Numbered from the stretch's first letter, positions 11,643 to 25,500 are shown. The stretch: DNA of 64,000 bases from Glebionis coronaria (GCA_025667525.1 CM046874.1:282272880-282336879); one strand, 5' to 3'. Translations and numbers: made by a program. Notes: a model not told the origin generated them from the letters alone.

Positions 11643-12620
11643 TTGCAAAACCCGTCCGATGGACGGACGGGTATGACTTATAATTTTCGTTTGCATTTTT
11701 TGTTCATCTTATTATTAGTGTTAAATCATGTTCATCATACAAAGGATTTTTTAATGTAAAGTTGCCAACACATACGTTTGACATTGGTTCACTCGTGTGT
11801 AAGCCCACCAATATACAAAGAAAAATTTAGGTAACAGTGATGAAGCGAGACTTGTGAGTATCTAAGGTATAAACTAAGTAGTGGTTAATAAATTACAACC
11901 ACGACAAATTATCATTACAAAGTGGCCCTCTAGGAAAGAATATATGACATACACGAAGATGCAAAATAAAGCCTTTTTGTTGCGTACTTACCAATGTATC
12001 ATCCTTATCACAACGAAAAATCTTCGATCCTTTGATTCTCATTAATCTTGAGAAAACCCAATACGATTGTTCATGCGAAAAAATACCTTTGATACATTTA
12101 AAGTATAAGACCTGTTAGGGTTTTTCAATACACGTTACTTGTCAAAGAGACCTCCTTTTTGTACTAACCAGGCAAGTTAGAGTAAGAGTAGGAGGGCTAG
12201 TCATTTGTATTAATTCATATAAAACTAAACCCAATTGCATTAAAGGTATTAGACAAAAATTCCAAAAATTCTAGTTATGTGTTAAATGGCTTGCATAGTT
12301 TAGGGATTAAATTTCCGCTAGGTAAAATAGGCAAGATTTGTAATCTCCATAGAATAGTAAATAGAGCATAACACATCATTCTTTGGACTTCATTCCCATG
12401 CTGACATAACACACACTCATTTAACATGCAAATTATGAGACTATATTTACATACCTTTGCTTACATATACTTTTAGCTTCATTTAGTAAATGCTCATGCG
12501 TAATGGAGAACTATCACAAGACCTACAATGTTGGTCAGTTACTTTATTTTGAAGATCTGAAAGTGTGTCTAACATGATCTCTCTACGTAAGATATTTACA
12601 ATTTCATAAATTTCACAATT
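11643..12620 (-). other. Helitron 3' part, noncoding
   Basis: It holds the terminal hairpin (complement at 11647-11671) and about 950 bases of AT-rich sequence with no convincing reading frame or known RNA. Confidence 0.5.
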
Positions 12621-12868
12621 GTACTTGTTGCAACAAAAGGATGTAGCACATCATGATAAGCGAAAAAGAGAAACAGGTCAAGGCATCAAGCCTTATTAGA
12701 AGGCTAATGATACACTCAGTTTCTTATTCTTGCTAATATACTTGATACTTGTTGCAACAAAAGGATGTAGTACATCATGATAAGCGAAAAAGACAAACAG
12801 GTCAAGGCATCAAGCCTTATTAGAAGGCTGCTGATACACTCAGTTTCTTATTCTTGCTAATCTACTTG
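12621..12868. repeat. Tandem duplication, about 125 bp
   Basis: Two nearly identical copies, 12621-12745 and 12746-12868, begin ACTTGTTGCAACAAAAGGAT and end TTCTTATTCTTGCTAAT. They differ at a few sites (for example AGCACATC versus AGTACATC). The close match suggests a recent duplication inside the Helitron. Confidence 0.85.
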
Positions 12869-12870
12869 AT

Positions 12871-12980
12871 ACTACTCATGTTTCTTGAAGGCGGTTTCAA
12901 AGCTCTTTCTATCGACTCACAACGAACAGATCGACATGATAAAACACCAGTTTCACTTTGGTCCCATAAGATATCGGCAT
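12871..12980 (-). pseudogene. Possible captured exon, unknown protein
   Basis: On the minus strand about 35 codons are open with a protein-like composition (LWDQSETGVLSCRSVRCES in the middle) and a potential GT splice donor after the last residues. I do not recognise the family. It may be a captured host exon, or chance. Confidence 0.3.
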
Positions 12981-15139
12981 TATGCAATTTTTAAGGGATT
13001 CAGGTGCCCATAACTCATATATGCCTTTAGCGAGTTCAAAAGCCACAAATTACTAACCATGAATAAGCCTGCAAAATGGTCAAAAAAAAGATATGTAATT
13101 CTCTAGTTAGCAAAATCTTAAAAAAAATATTGTGATAAAACAAAAAATCCTTATTACAACTAAAAAAAATTCAGAATGTTAAAGCATTCTAGAATGTTAG
13201 TGATGATCCTGCTAAAGGTTCTAAAATATAGACAATATCAAGTTTAAGAGAAGGTTAGTTCCAAGGAGTTGCAGTGAAAGCAAACGAAAAGATTTACTAC
13301 CCATCTTAAAAATCCGAAATGGATGACAAAATACAATCTGATATTTATACAACTAAAAAGGCATGATTAACATGTTCTATTTGTATATCATTTCTAGACT
13401 TTTTGTGTTAGTTCACTAATAAAGTATGATTCTGAATGTGAGAGCCAGTGATGTTATATAATACACTTTGGGAGTACTTACCGACCCATTCACCTAATTA
13501 CTTTTTAGCCATCATTGTTTTATTTTATCTATTTGACTCGTTAGAGATAAAACATAACCCAAATCAGTCGGTTACATAATCTTAGAAATGTTACCTCTAT
13601 GTTTACATGGTGCCACAATCATGGGATCATGAAACTGAATCTGAATCTACATAGCAGATTAGTTTTTAATAAGCTAACTGGGTTTGCATAATCCGATGAA
13701 AGTATAAAAATAAAATCACCTACATATTACTACAGCTTCACATGAAGATGATGAATATTGCAAGTGTGATCTTTAGAATCTATTGCACTACACTTTAGGA
13801 ACTCTTTTCAGCTCATAAATTTATATCCTCATCTGTTCACATCTTATAATTAAACCATACTACATATTGTCTATGTACTCGGTATAACTTAGGATGCGTT
13901 TGAAATTGCTCATGTCTCAAGCTAATACATTCTGGATACTGAACGAACAAATAAGAATTCTATACACGTCATATTAACAGGGGAAAATATATTAATAAAT
14001 AGACTTATAAAACCACCTAAGCAGTTGTCATTATCCTATATGATGAGAGAGGTTTGGATGGCTGCTGTAACAATCAAGTGAACACTACCTAGTTAATGAC
14101 ATGACGAGAGGTTGTTTAGATGGACACTTTTTGAGATTTATATGATTCACCAAGTAAACTTTAAACTGGATTATTCTTATGCATCAAGTAAACTATACCT
14201 GAAAAAAAGTGGAAGACAAAATGGTTGTCTGATGATCTTTTTGGCTCATTGAGCTGATCAACTGCTTCAAGTAGACTTTGTTAACTCTCATTAATAAATT
14301 ATGAGCCTCTGTGATACGATTAAATTTCTCACCCTTTGTCCAAACGGTGTAAAGTAGAGGCGAGTTCAAACATATCTTTTTGGTGTTCGATCATTAATAT
14401 ACCTACATAAATGAAAGAGGAAACGACCAACCATCAAATTATGTCATCTGTATAGACAATTAGAGTCTCTAAGAAACATATGAATAAAGAAAATAATTAA
14501 AAAAAAATGTTTTTACATGATTAATTGACTTTTCAGCTCCGTGGTGTGTAGTTATCCTTCAAGCCTGACGATAAGCAAAAAAATAACACATAACAGGATA
14601 CCTTATATATAGCATGCTTAAGAGTTTACATTTTTACCATATAAATCTATCATATATATCAAGAATATGAGCATTAGTTTACAAATATATACATGTACAC
14701 TCTTCGTATTTAGAGATAGAATCTAAGTAATATCACATTAGAATATGTAGAGGTTACATATATTCACCTATGTTGAATGGATGAACTTTTTTAGAGCCTA
14801 ATCAGTTAACTGAGTAGACGAATACAAACGAATCTAATAAAATAGTATGTTGCACTACAAATTACATCAATCTAATTTGACGAATACAGTTAACGGGTTG
14901 ATTTTGCTCGTGTTATAATACATACGCGTGTCAAATGGGTAAAATACATTTAGCATTTTGAAAAACATTCTAAATCACACCTAATTTTTATTAGCACATT
15001 CTGAATCATAAAATTTTAATTGTTATACCTTTAAAATAAAAAACTTTCAAGGCATGTCATCAAAACTTTGATTATAAATCATAAGATTAGCAAATATTTC
15101 CCTATGATTCGCAGCACCTTCAACAACAACTGATATGGC
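12981..15139. other. Helitron interior, no gene recognised
   Basis: About 2.2 kb of AT-rich sequence, likely introns or intergenic DNA captured by the Helitron. No open frame on either strand looks like a protein, and no RNA gene is seen. Confidence 0.4.
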
Positions 15140-15356
15140 TTTCGCTTTTTCAGCAGCTCTCCATTGGGTGTGGTAGTTTACGGGAATAAGAAGGATCAAT
15201 TTTTTTAAACACAACTGAAGCAGCATCAAGTGCAGCTATGGTCTCTGCAGCAACATCAGATATCGGGTTTTGAGCAGACTCTTTGTAGAGAGTCCTTGGT
15301 GTGTCCATATGTTCAGGCCTCTCCCAGCAATGATTATCTGAGTGCGGCTCCCCCGC
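15140..15356 (-). pseudogene. Captured fragment of GH9 endo-1,4-beta-glucanase
   Basis: The minus-strand translation contains [16 protein letters not shown], then [18 protein letters not shown] and [14 protein letters not shown]. This is a signature of plant glycosyl hydrolase family 9 endoglucanases (Korrigan-like): the CWERPEDMDTPR block followed by the SEVAAETAAALAAAS helix. The complete family proteins are about 500-620 residues; here about 60 remain, the size of one exon. The frame then shifts (residues RAAEKAKA follow in another frame) and no other endoglucanase block is nearby. The intact enzyme cleaves cellulose-type glucans in wall assembly; this piece cannot. It was probably captured from a host gene by the Helitron, and it lies in the Helitron's own orientation. 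Confidence 0.85.
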
Positions 15357-16645
15357 ATGTTCAAATTTAATTAGTTAACGTTTTAACATCGGCTTCTAAT
15401 TATTCTTCGACATAACATGCATGCAACATTATGGGGTTTCCCTTACTATCTCGTTAGCAATACATTTATATTACTATTAGAAATGCTTAATAATAGTAAT
15501 ATCTTAGCTAGTGGCTGGCCTACTAATGAATTTGTTTCTTTTAGTGTCTATCAGCTCGACGCTCATGCAATTTGGATATTATAAAACTTGGTAGCAGGAA
15601 TCATGTCTGTATTAAATGATAAATCTAAAGCTCGCCCGCATGTAGAAACATTCTAGAATAAGTGTCATGTGTATATTAGAGATGTCCTCTCAAGGCTCAT
15701 ATTCTATGAAAAGACAAACAGTATGCAAATATCTTTTATACAAAATTACCAAACGCATAAAGAGGTTTCTAATAGATGTTAATATCTAATGTCAAAAACA
15801 GTTGATGGCTTTTCACCAGCAAGAAGCCAAGGGTCTTTTAATTCGTAAGAATATATAAAGAATGAAGTAATAGACGATAATAATAATATAAATAAGGTAA
15901 ATCAATCATACCATCACTTTAAAACCTTTTAGAGAACAATTTATTCAGACGATATAACTTCATCTTTTGTGGTTCACCTCATTATAACTTGTTAAAATCG
16001 AACCATTCGTGTTAGGAACAGTGAACCCATATGGCGTTGGAAGCATACAGAACCAACCCAACTGGGCTGGACTTCCCCATTGAAAGTTTTGTATATCAAG
16101 TATGCGTCATCAGATATATGAATCAAAAACCTGCTCGTGGTGGCCATATTTCTTCCTATATTGATAAAATTAGTAATGCATCGATGCCCGACAACTGAGT
16201 TTGTCTTTGGGAACAGGACCCGACTGAAATGTTGAAAGGTAAGGATAATGTTGATAGTAAAAAAGAGGCCATCTGAAATCAAGTCAAACAATTTAGGATA
16301 ACATTTGTAAAATACATCATAAATTACGATATATTTAGTATCCCTCCACTGAACATGACTTTAGACATTCGTTTAAACATGAGTCTGATTGTGATAATTC
16401 ATGAATAATGGCTTTACTGGAAAATATAAACCCACCAAGAAGGGTCTTCTTATTCATGAGTCTGAAAGCATTCTTACCCTAATATTATAATCAACATGTT
16501 AAACCTCTATTTCTCCACTACTTTTTAATTTCTGTAAACACCTCATAAATAGGGTTCGATTAATGTTACCTTTTAAAAACAATGAAATTGTTTGATTAAT
16601 CTTAGAGACCATAAAAACATATATAAGTATATAAACTGATTATAT
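15357..16645 (-). other. Helitron interior with an unidentified open stretch
   Basis: Mostly noncoding. On the minus strand 16291-15992 is open for 99 codons, with splice-acceptor-like TTTCAG sequences inside, and reads as possible exon pieces (NMATTSRFLIHISDDAYLIY). I do not recognise the protein. It may be captured host sequence. Confidence 0.35.
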
Positions 16646-18171
16646 AGATCGAAAGGGTACCTTGAATACCCGACAGTTCTTCCATTAATTTGTCTAGTCT
16701 AGTGAACGCATTCAAAGTATATGAAAATTTAATGCTCACCCAATTTTATTGTCGAGTATAGCTTCAATAAAAAATAGATGCTCAGAATTAGAAAAAAAAT
16801 AGAAACGTGTACCTCTCGAAGAAATAGCTGTCACCAATCTGCTTCTCATGTCTATCTTGAAAACCGACCTTTTTCCTAGACCAACACCAAGGTCATAAGC
16901 AACACGCCTTTTTGGTGATAACACTGCTAATACTTACAATTTCGTACTCAAGTAATGGTCAGAACGTGACAGAATTTTGAGGACACAAAATCAGTTGTTG
17001 AAGTTGTTACAGAGTCAGCTAAGAAGACAACTGTTGCTGTATATTTAGCGAACCAACACTCATCAGTCAAATCAATCCCATGAATCGATAAATGGTTCAA
17101 GATATAGAAACAACTTTATACTGTAGAAAAGTCGCTTTAGATAGATCGAAAGGGTACCTTCAATACCCGACAGTTCTTCCTTTAATTTTTCTAGTTTGGT
17201 GAACGCATTCAAAGTATATGAAAATTTAATGCTCACCCGATTTTATTGTCGAGTATAGCCTCAATAAAAATTATATGCTCAGAATTAGAAAAAAAAATAG
17301 AAATGTGTACCTCTCGAAGCAATAGCTGTCACCAATCTGCTTCTCGTGTCTATCTTGAAAACTGACCTTTTTTCCTAGACCAACACCAAGCTCATAACCA
17401 AAAAGCCTTTTAAGTGATAGAATTTCCAATACTTATTATTTCGTACTCAAGTAATGGTCATAACGCGACAGAGTTTTGAGAACACAAAATCAGTTGTTGA
17501 AGTTGTTGCAGACGCGGCTAAAAAGACAATTGTTGTCGTATATTTAGCCAACCAACACTCGACTCGTTCAAATCAATCCATGAATCGCTAAATGGTTCAA
17601 GAAATGAAAACAACTTTATATTGTAGAAAAGTCTCTTTAGATATATAGTTAAACCTCTTCTTGGAACAACAATAACCTTTTCGCCATTATATTTTCTTAT
17701 ACACCAGACGCGATTGTCCACCAACAAACTTGGTGATAGCACCAACACCAAGCTCATAACCAACACGCCTTTTGGGTGATAGCACTGCTAATACTTATAA
17801 TTTTGTACTCAAGTAATTGTCATAACACGACCGAGTTTTGATAACACAAAATCAGTTGTTAAAGTTGTTGCAGAGGCGGCTAAGAAGACAACTGCTGTTG
17901 TATATTTAGCCAACCAACACTCGACTCGGTCAAATCAATCCCATGAATTGCTAAATGGTTCAAGAAATGGAAACAACTTTATACTGTAGAAAAGTCGCTT
18001 TAGATATATAGTTAAACCTCTTCTTGGAACAACAATCAGCTTTTCGCCATTATATTTTCTTGCGGGCCAGACGCGATTGTTCACCAACAAACTTGGTGAT
18101 GATATCACCTTGGATCGTTGGAGCTGCCCTGGAAAATATACTGCTACATATCCTCTACGGGAAACTAACAA
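16646..18171 (-). repeat. Tandemly repeated captured segment
   Basis: A unit of roughly 500 bp is repeated. Copy 1 starts at 16646 (AGATCGAAAGGGTACC) and copy 2 at 17143 with the same words. Further partial copies follow at about 17640-18003 and 18004-18110, including AGATATATAGTTAAACCTC, then CGCCATTATATTTTCTTG. On the minus strand each copy keeps open pieces: RRVAYDLGVGLG at 16736-16924, and NNRVW..RKYNGEK with PRRGLTIYLKRLFY at 17518-17766 and 17935-18171. The protein family is not recognised. The frames end in intron-like sequence, suggesting repeated exon-intron blocks rather than a gene. Confidence 0.7.
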
Positions 18172-20248
18172 AAGTACTTCTTAAAAGGTATTCTCTTATC
18201 ATGGTTTTAGCACAATAGTTTTGTTTTAAATGTCGATAGTTAAGAGTTTAATTTAATACAAAAGATTAGTAGTCAAAAGTTTGCAATATATATCGTTCTT
18301 ATTCTCATATTACAACTGAGAACAAATTCCATAGCAGCCATAAATAATAAAATGACAGTAGATCAGGCACACCAGATGCTTCCATTTTCTATGGTTCATT
18401 TTTCGGGCTTATTTTCCACGACTAAATCATAATAAGCTCATAAAGGGGTGTTTGTTTCAGCTTATATATAGAAGGCTTATCGCTTATTAACTAAAGATGA
18501 ACCTCCATAACTTATGAGTACATTAATATAAGAACGAACCTCCATAAGGTAAAAATAATATTTAGTGCGCCCCTTTCCTATGAAACAAAAAAGAAAACAT
18601 TTGAATTCAGAACACGAATAGTGCAGAGCCACAACACTATTACAATGTTTAGACTTTGAATATCTGTATTACATTGTAATGTGTCTGAGTCCTCATAACA
18701 TTTGTGAGCTATACGATTGTTAGTGAGCTACTGATGATGGTAAAAAAAAGTCTTAGCATTTGTGGCTACGCTGCTTTTTGTGTTTCTGAGACTTTAATCA
18801 AGTCCAGACAGGTTGGCCATTGCTGTGAAATAATAGTTGAGGTGCATTGACAAAGATCAACAAGTTTATGGTAAAAGTGATAATAACTAATCAGGAATGG
18901 ATTTTTTTATTAAACAGACTGATTAAGAAGGTATTGTTTCATTAAAAAGAAAATTAAATGCATAGAGATGACTATACTTACTCTGAGACCCATGGAAGTT
19001 TCGCGTGTCATTACATTCTCAACCACCGCTAGTTATGTCCAGCTATATGTCAGCACCTGCATATATTGTTAATACATAAAGTTTAGCAGGAACCATAGGT
19101 ATAAACACCATTCTGGCAGTAGCAATCAACCGGATATAAAAAAGTTTTCGTATATTTACCTCTGCACATAAGAAAAAAGCTCTGAGGTTTTATGGCTGCT
19201 CAACGCCAAAGAATACAGGTTGCACATCATAACGGGTCAAATAAGTTATTTTAGCTAAAAGGGAAGCTTTATCAAAGTACGAACGATGAAGTTGTATAAT
19301 AATATTACTACCTTTCTTTGGTTCTGTGTCTGTACTAATCACCAAAGTATGAATGCTTGTTTTTGCAAGAAATTGAAGATTTAGCAACCTCAACATCCAT
19401 GACAGAATCAGTTTATATTGTTATCGAAAATGCCACCTCAAAGTTTACTGAATGATTCCAAAATATTACATCATAGCGGGTCAATCAGTAATTATAGATA
19501 AAAGTGAAGCTTAGTCAGAGTATAAACGATATATGAACTATCATTTGGCTATCATATATTGTCTGGTCTGTTTGGAGCATGTTGAGTTCTTACAATTGAT
19601 TATCTATCTTACAATTGATTATTTGAGTTTAGTTATTCCATAAGACAATCACTGTCAAAATACAATCCAAACGTCCCCAATAGTACACAATTTCTTACGG
19701 AAAAGGAACACTAAGCTAAAAAAACTAAAAAGTTAAACACTAAGAAAGAACATGGCATAACCTTCATACATACTTTAAACTTGCTGATCTACTGCAAAAC
19801 GGATATGAACCTATTTGGTTGTGAATAGGAAGCACTTATTAAACACCCTAATAGAGAGTGGCACATGTACCTTTGCAGAATCAATTTTACCTTTAAGTGC
19901 TCAAATTTTAAAGTGTCAGTTACGTCTATTTCATTAAGCACATTAAGTCGTTATCTTGAATCATACCTTAGGTATTCTTCCGAACATCATGAATGTCTGC
20001 AACGTGAAAGTAATGACATAAACCAAACATGAATAGACCAATTAAATCGCTTCACATAGTATTAACTGAAAAAACCTCCACCTTATTGGGTAGACAAATT
20101 CACTTATAAAAAACATAATATGATCATAGATAATAAGCCACCTAGTTAATTACAATCTCTAGTAACTGTACAAATATGATCATAATATGATTATAGTCTG
20201 TGGGTTTACATATGATTGAATCTTGCAAACAAACAACACTATATGTAA
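18172..20248. other. Helitron interior, no gene recognised
   Basis: About 2 kb of AT-rich sequence. One minus-strand stretch (19190-19396) is open for 68 codons but resembles nothing I know. Probably captured introns and spacer. Confidence 0.4.
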
Positions 20249-20497
20249 TTAAATATGTTTCCAAACAAACCACTTGTAAAAAAAATACCTTTGAATCTCA
20301 AATCTTGAATATCTTGTTAATTGATTTAACTGGTTAGCGGTTGATGGATCGGTTTGTGTTGCGACCGATTTTTGTGGGGTTGAGTTTAGGGTTTTGGAAA
20401 AGGAATAGAGGTCGGGGAAGAGTTTATGGGAACGTGATATATAGCAAGTGATTGTTACGTGATATATAGCAAGTGACACGTGGATATGACGTGTCAA
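20249..20497 (-). pseudogene. First-exon-like sequence near Helitron 5' end
   Basis: On the minus strand a run containing AAACCCTAA, a common plant 5' leader word, is followed by an open stretch (KSVATQTDPSTANQLNQL) and a GT donor-like site before a T-rich run (AAAG then GTATTTTTTT). The arrangement resembles a captured promoter plus first exon. The product is unknown. Confidence 0.35.
20474..20494. promoter_or_regulatory. Inverted G-box-like repeat at Helitron 5' end
   Basis: GACACGT, seven bases, then ACGTGTC: a perfect 7-bp inverted repeat containing CACGTG, the bZIP/bHLH G-box core. It lies about 30 bases inside the Helitron 5' terminus. The flanking text GTGATATATAGCAAGTGA occurs twice just before it (about 20434 and 20459). 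Confidence 0.55.
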
Positions 20498-20525
20498 ACT
20501 TCTCCTGTTATATATAAATTAGAGA

Positions 20526-22549
20526 TATATATATATATGTATGATGTAATTTGATTACATGATTGTTTGATGATTACTTTAATATTTATACGACGTAGAT
20601 TGTCACAAGGAACCCTAAATCCCCTAAGTAAATTAATCTAAGCTATTCCTATAGGAAATCTAGCTATTCCAGATCTAAACCAAGTTGTGGATATTTATGA
20701 TCCCATCAAAATGATTGATATTCATAGAAATGTAGATATTGGTGGATTGTGATATTGAAGAAGAATTGGCAAGATTAAAACTGATATCGATGTTATGACG
20801 ATTTTTCCTTATAGAGTGGAGTTTGACAAAACGTTACCACCTGGAAAGGTGTCATCTGATTCGATGTCGCCCAATTCTTAAATTTGAAATCGAAAGGGTG
20901 AATGTTGCACTTGAGGCTGTCATTGGAACCATTACCCAAAAGCCTCATGCCACTAGTACCTTTCCGAGAAGTCTAATTGAATGTGTGAGTCATTTCATAC
21001 TAGTGATTCATTTGATAACTATTGATGAAAGAGCTATAGGATTGGAAATTAAGTTTTGATCATATCGTGATTTTATTGCCCTTTTAAGGTTTATGAATAA
21101 AGTTGAAAGTATTGGAGAATGAGGTAGGATGTCGCATTGAGTATAAGTTGATTGAAACTTGAATAAAGTAAAAATTTAACTTGTATGGAATAAGAAATTG
21201 TTAAGAGGAAGTCGTTGAGTCCTGTGATTGAATTATAAGGTTTTAAATGATTGTTAGTTCGTGTTAAGGGTTGTTCCTAGGCCATTGTCCACTGACGAGG
21301 ATGCCCAGTGTTCAAGAAATAAATTGAAGAAATCTTCTTCTGAATTGGGACCGATGGATCTTTCGGGACATGTGGAACACCTAATGACTCTTGTAGATTA
21401 GTATTCATTGTAGTATCTTTTAAAAATCCCTAACTTAACTGAGACATCAGTTGGTAGGATGAGTCCTTGGAATTGTATGACATAGAGACACGTAATGTGT
21501 TACGGTACAATTTTGACTTATTTGTGATTAATGAAAAGACTACCTCTGATTGCTAAATCCTACATGTATCGATGTTGTCTATCTTTTATTGCTTCATCCT
21601 AATTTTCGCATTAGTGATGCAACCATTGAACAAGTACTCATCTCGATTTGAGTTATATTGTGGATTATTCTTTTTGAGCGCCGTCGAGGTCATGAACCTT
21701 ATGATTAATTGGCTAAGCTCATTTCCTATCATATTGTAGTTAGTTCTTGGTGAATAACTTTTCATCCCTCTTTTGCAGATCACTCCTTGTTTTTATAAAG
21801 TTAAAACAGTATACTTTGAGAAAATTGAATTTTCATCACTAAAAGGATTATTCAAAGCGAGATTTATAAGTAATCGTTATTGAAATAAAATTGTTTATGA
21901 AACACCTTGAAAAACTTAATTGTTTCCATAACAAAGAACATCTTTGTAAATTTATTTTTGATTCTTATTCAAGAATTAAGCATGAATATATATATTTTAA
22001 ACATGATGACAAATTTTGACGAACTGAGTATTGCATCGTTAATCTTAAAATTGTATATAGGTGCGCGCCTACATAAAATTTGGAAGGGACCATGCAAGAC
22101 TGATTAGTAGTCACCATGAAATTATTAATAAACACTAAATTTTCTTTGAAGATTGTGAAAGATTAAATTTTATGAGATCTGCAAGAAGTGCGAAAATAAG
22201 GACATATTGTTAGAGACACCTACATATGTGCCTGTACCATTTATTCTTCTGAGTTGAATTTACTCATCTGTGGAAATTGTCTTTATTGACAATTGATATT
22301 CCCCTCCTTATCCAATTCTCCCGTGGTGAGATTCTTTAGAAAAGTATCTGATTACCGAATGTTGATACCTGACTGGATGTATCGACGTTCCTATCATTTC
22401 TTTTGATTAAGATTTCATTTGAATGACCTGGGTAACGATCCGAGGAGATTTTGAATGCGTACTCAATTAGGAAAACATGGGGTATACTCATATTCGTTAA
22501 TGTTTTCGTATATATCTGATTTGAAATTCTCTCGCGTAGATTATGCGTT
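20526..22549 (+). pseudogene. Gypsy-A gag region, heavily decayed
   Basis: Sequence continuing the Gypsy-A internal region after the Helitron. It aligns by eye with 60720-62600 of Gypsy-C over its whole length. Only short stretches stay open (for example 20823-21059, ERVNVALEAVIGTITQ), and no zinc knuckle is readable. The position between primer site and protease implies gag. The inference rests mainly on synteny. Confidence 0.5.
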
Positions 22550-25500
22550 GACCTTACTCTTGTAATGGTAGTTGTGTCTCCAGATATCCTTGAATTTGTG
22601 AAGGATTATGAGTTATTATTAGTCTTTTGAGAAGTTCACATCTTATCAAAGGTAATAAAACTGAAAAGTTGATAATGCCAGTAGAATGGATTGATTAATT
22701 ATGACATGCCGACATTGTCTTAATTGATGGGAACTCGAGTAGAATTACCCTAAATGATAAGATGTTGATTATCAAAAGTGATCTAAATAAACTCTTGATG
22801 GATGACCATATCCTGCATTTAGACTTGAAATTATACCGTGAATGGTTGTGAATTAGTCATAGATATTATAATTTAGAAAGAACCTAATATGAATTTATTA
22901 AAAGATGTTCCTGCTATCTGAAACTTTAGGAGGTATTTGCTGGTGAATTACCTAGACTTTTGCCATTAAGGCAAGTTGAAATTGGTATTGATTATATTCC
23001 CGGTGCTGCACTTGTGCCGTGTGCACTGTACGTCAGCACCATCTGAATTAAAAGACTTACCGTACAACTGAGAGAGTTGTCGGAGGAAGCTTTTATTCTA
23101 CCGAGCTCGTCATCATGACGATCTATAGTGTTATCACTCCTTATATTTGTTGATTACCGTGAACTAGGGAAATTGACGATTAAAAATCTATATCCACTAC
23201 ACAAGATGATAGATTTGTTCGATCATTTACAAGGTTCTAGCGTATATTCAAGATTTGATCCTCGGCATGGTTATCATCAACTTCGCGTCCGCGAAAAAAG
23301 ATTATCTATTGCAATTACTACATCCAGAACTTGTAATGAACATTATGAGTTTCACGTGATGTCGCTTGGATTGAAATACACATGTAGCATCCATAAATTT
23401 GGTGAATCACATGTGTAGGCTGTAATTTGATAAATTCATGCTTGTGATCATTGAGGACCATTTGTTTGTTTCTAAGAATAAGAAGGAGTTAATAATTATT
23501 TATAAACTGCCCGGAGTTGTCCGAGCAATGAAAAACCTTTACCTTGAGTAATTAACATGTTATTTAAAGGCTTAATCCTTTACATTATTTGACCATGTGA
23601 TTAAAAGATAATGGAATTTACATTGACTCTTAAAAAATTAAGAGCCCTTTTAAGACTTTGGGTTTTACCCAAAAGAAAGTGCAAATATGTTTTGACAAAT
23701 GTTTTATCAAAAAGAACTTTTGAGGGATTATTCCCTTATACCCAGAACATTTAACTAAACTCCTGTTTAGGGGTAAATGTTTGTGTATACCTCAAGACAA
23801 TCTAAGAGGGATTGAGAAAACCATTTAAACCATGACTTGGAACTTGAAACGACAATTTTTGCTTTTCAACTAAGAAAATTTTGACCAAGGTATAAACAAA
23901 GATTTTCCAAACATTTATGAATATTATTAATTGTTTTCAATAAATCAACCAAAAATCGTGTTAACTAAATTCAAATTTATTTGAACATTTTGATATAATT
24001 GGTCGAACTAAGAAATTTAAAAATTTTACGTTTACGTTTCGTAAAATTAAATATTTATTACTTAATTACTTGTAATATCTATCGACGCTTTAAACGTCGG
24101 ATTGAGCAAAACTGATAAAAATAATAGTTGTGACGAATCTAAAACTTAGAAAATGTGAAGAAAGAAATTTTGATGAATACGGTCATGATAATTATTTCAT
24201 CAGGAAAGGTGAATGTAGATACCGACGCATTATGTAAAAAGGATAAAGAACCAATTAGGATATGTTCCTTAGTAATGATTGTGCAAAATAAATTGCCGAG
24301 CAATATAAAAATAAACGATGTTTGTAAAAAGGATAATATAAATAATAAAAGAGATTCGCGGCTAATGTGAACCATTAGAATTGAGAAGCCGATGGCATTA
24401 AATGTATAAAAGGCCGCTTGTGGTTGCCCAAATATGGAGATTTTGAAATTTAGTCATATTAGAATCTCATAAGTTTAAGTATTCTATTCAGGTCATTTCT
24501 GACTAAATGTATCTTTATCTGAAGAAGTTGTACTGATGGCAAATTATGAAGGCAGACATCGCCTCATACGTTAGTAAACGTCTAACTATTGCAAAGGTCA
24601 ACTCAATTTGATTCGATTTGAGTCAACGTCGACAGACTGACCAAATCTGCTAATACCATTCCCGTTAATGATAAATTCTCGATGAAGAAATTGACTCTTT
24701 GTATTTAAAAGAGTTGTGTAAACATAGTGTGCCGTATCAATCATCTCTATCAAGATCCTCGCTTCGCATCGGATTTCTAGAGATTTGCTCAGAAGTCATT
24801 GAGAACGAACCTTGATGAGAGTACTGTTTACCACCCCAATCGAAGGGACGAGGTAAAGTAATGATACAAAACACTAAAAGTCTTGTTTTATGTTTGAATG
24901 ATTGACCTTTGGTACTAAACCGTATAATCGTTTTCCTTTAGAGAGATTATCATTGATAATTATCGTATTAAGATCGAGATCGAATCTTGTTTGGATCTAA
25001 ATATGACAGTATCTATAAGCAGGAGTTGGCATGAAGACACTCGACATACACCCATTGTGAGTTGGACATGTCTTTTAGGTTTTAGGTTTTCTATGACGAC
25101 AAACCTAACCTTACAAGATACCCGACCCGTGAAACCTGAAATGATTGTTGAAATTGGGATCTGATTATTGACTGCCGGTTGTGGGCAGAAGGTTATGTGA
25201 ATATGAAATGTAGAACTTGAAGTGCAGGATGGGTAGCGAAGTTATGCCAAAAATTTTAACCTTGGAAAAATGAATTGATGATCTGAAAGATCATGGGAAA
25301 TAAGTCCCCGTTGTATGGGACTATTGAAATGATGTAAAAAGTTGGTTTGAAAGGCATATAAGCTGGATCTACCCTAGGACTTCAAGGGCTGCGTGAATTA
25401 TGTTTCGTATATCGAACTTGATAAATGTCTATCAAGTGAAAATCTGATTTCTTCTTGATGAAGTTTAGATCGACGAAAAGTTGCATTCATCAAAACCCCG

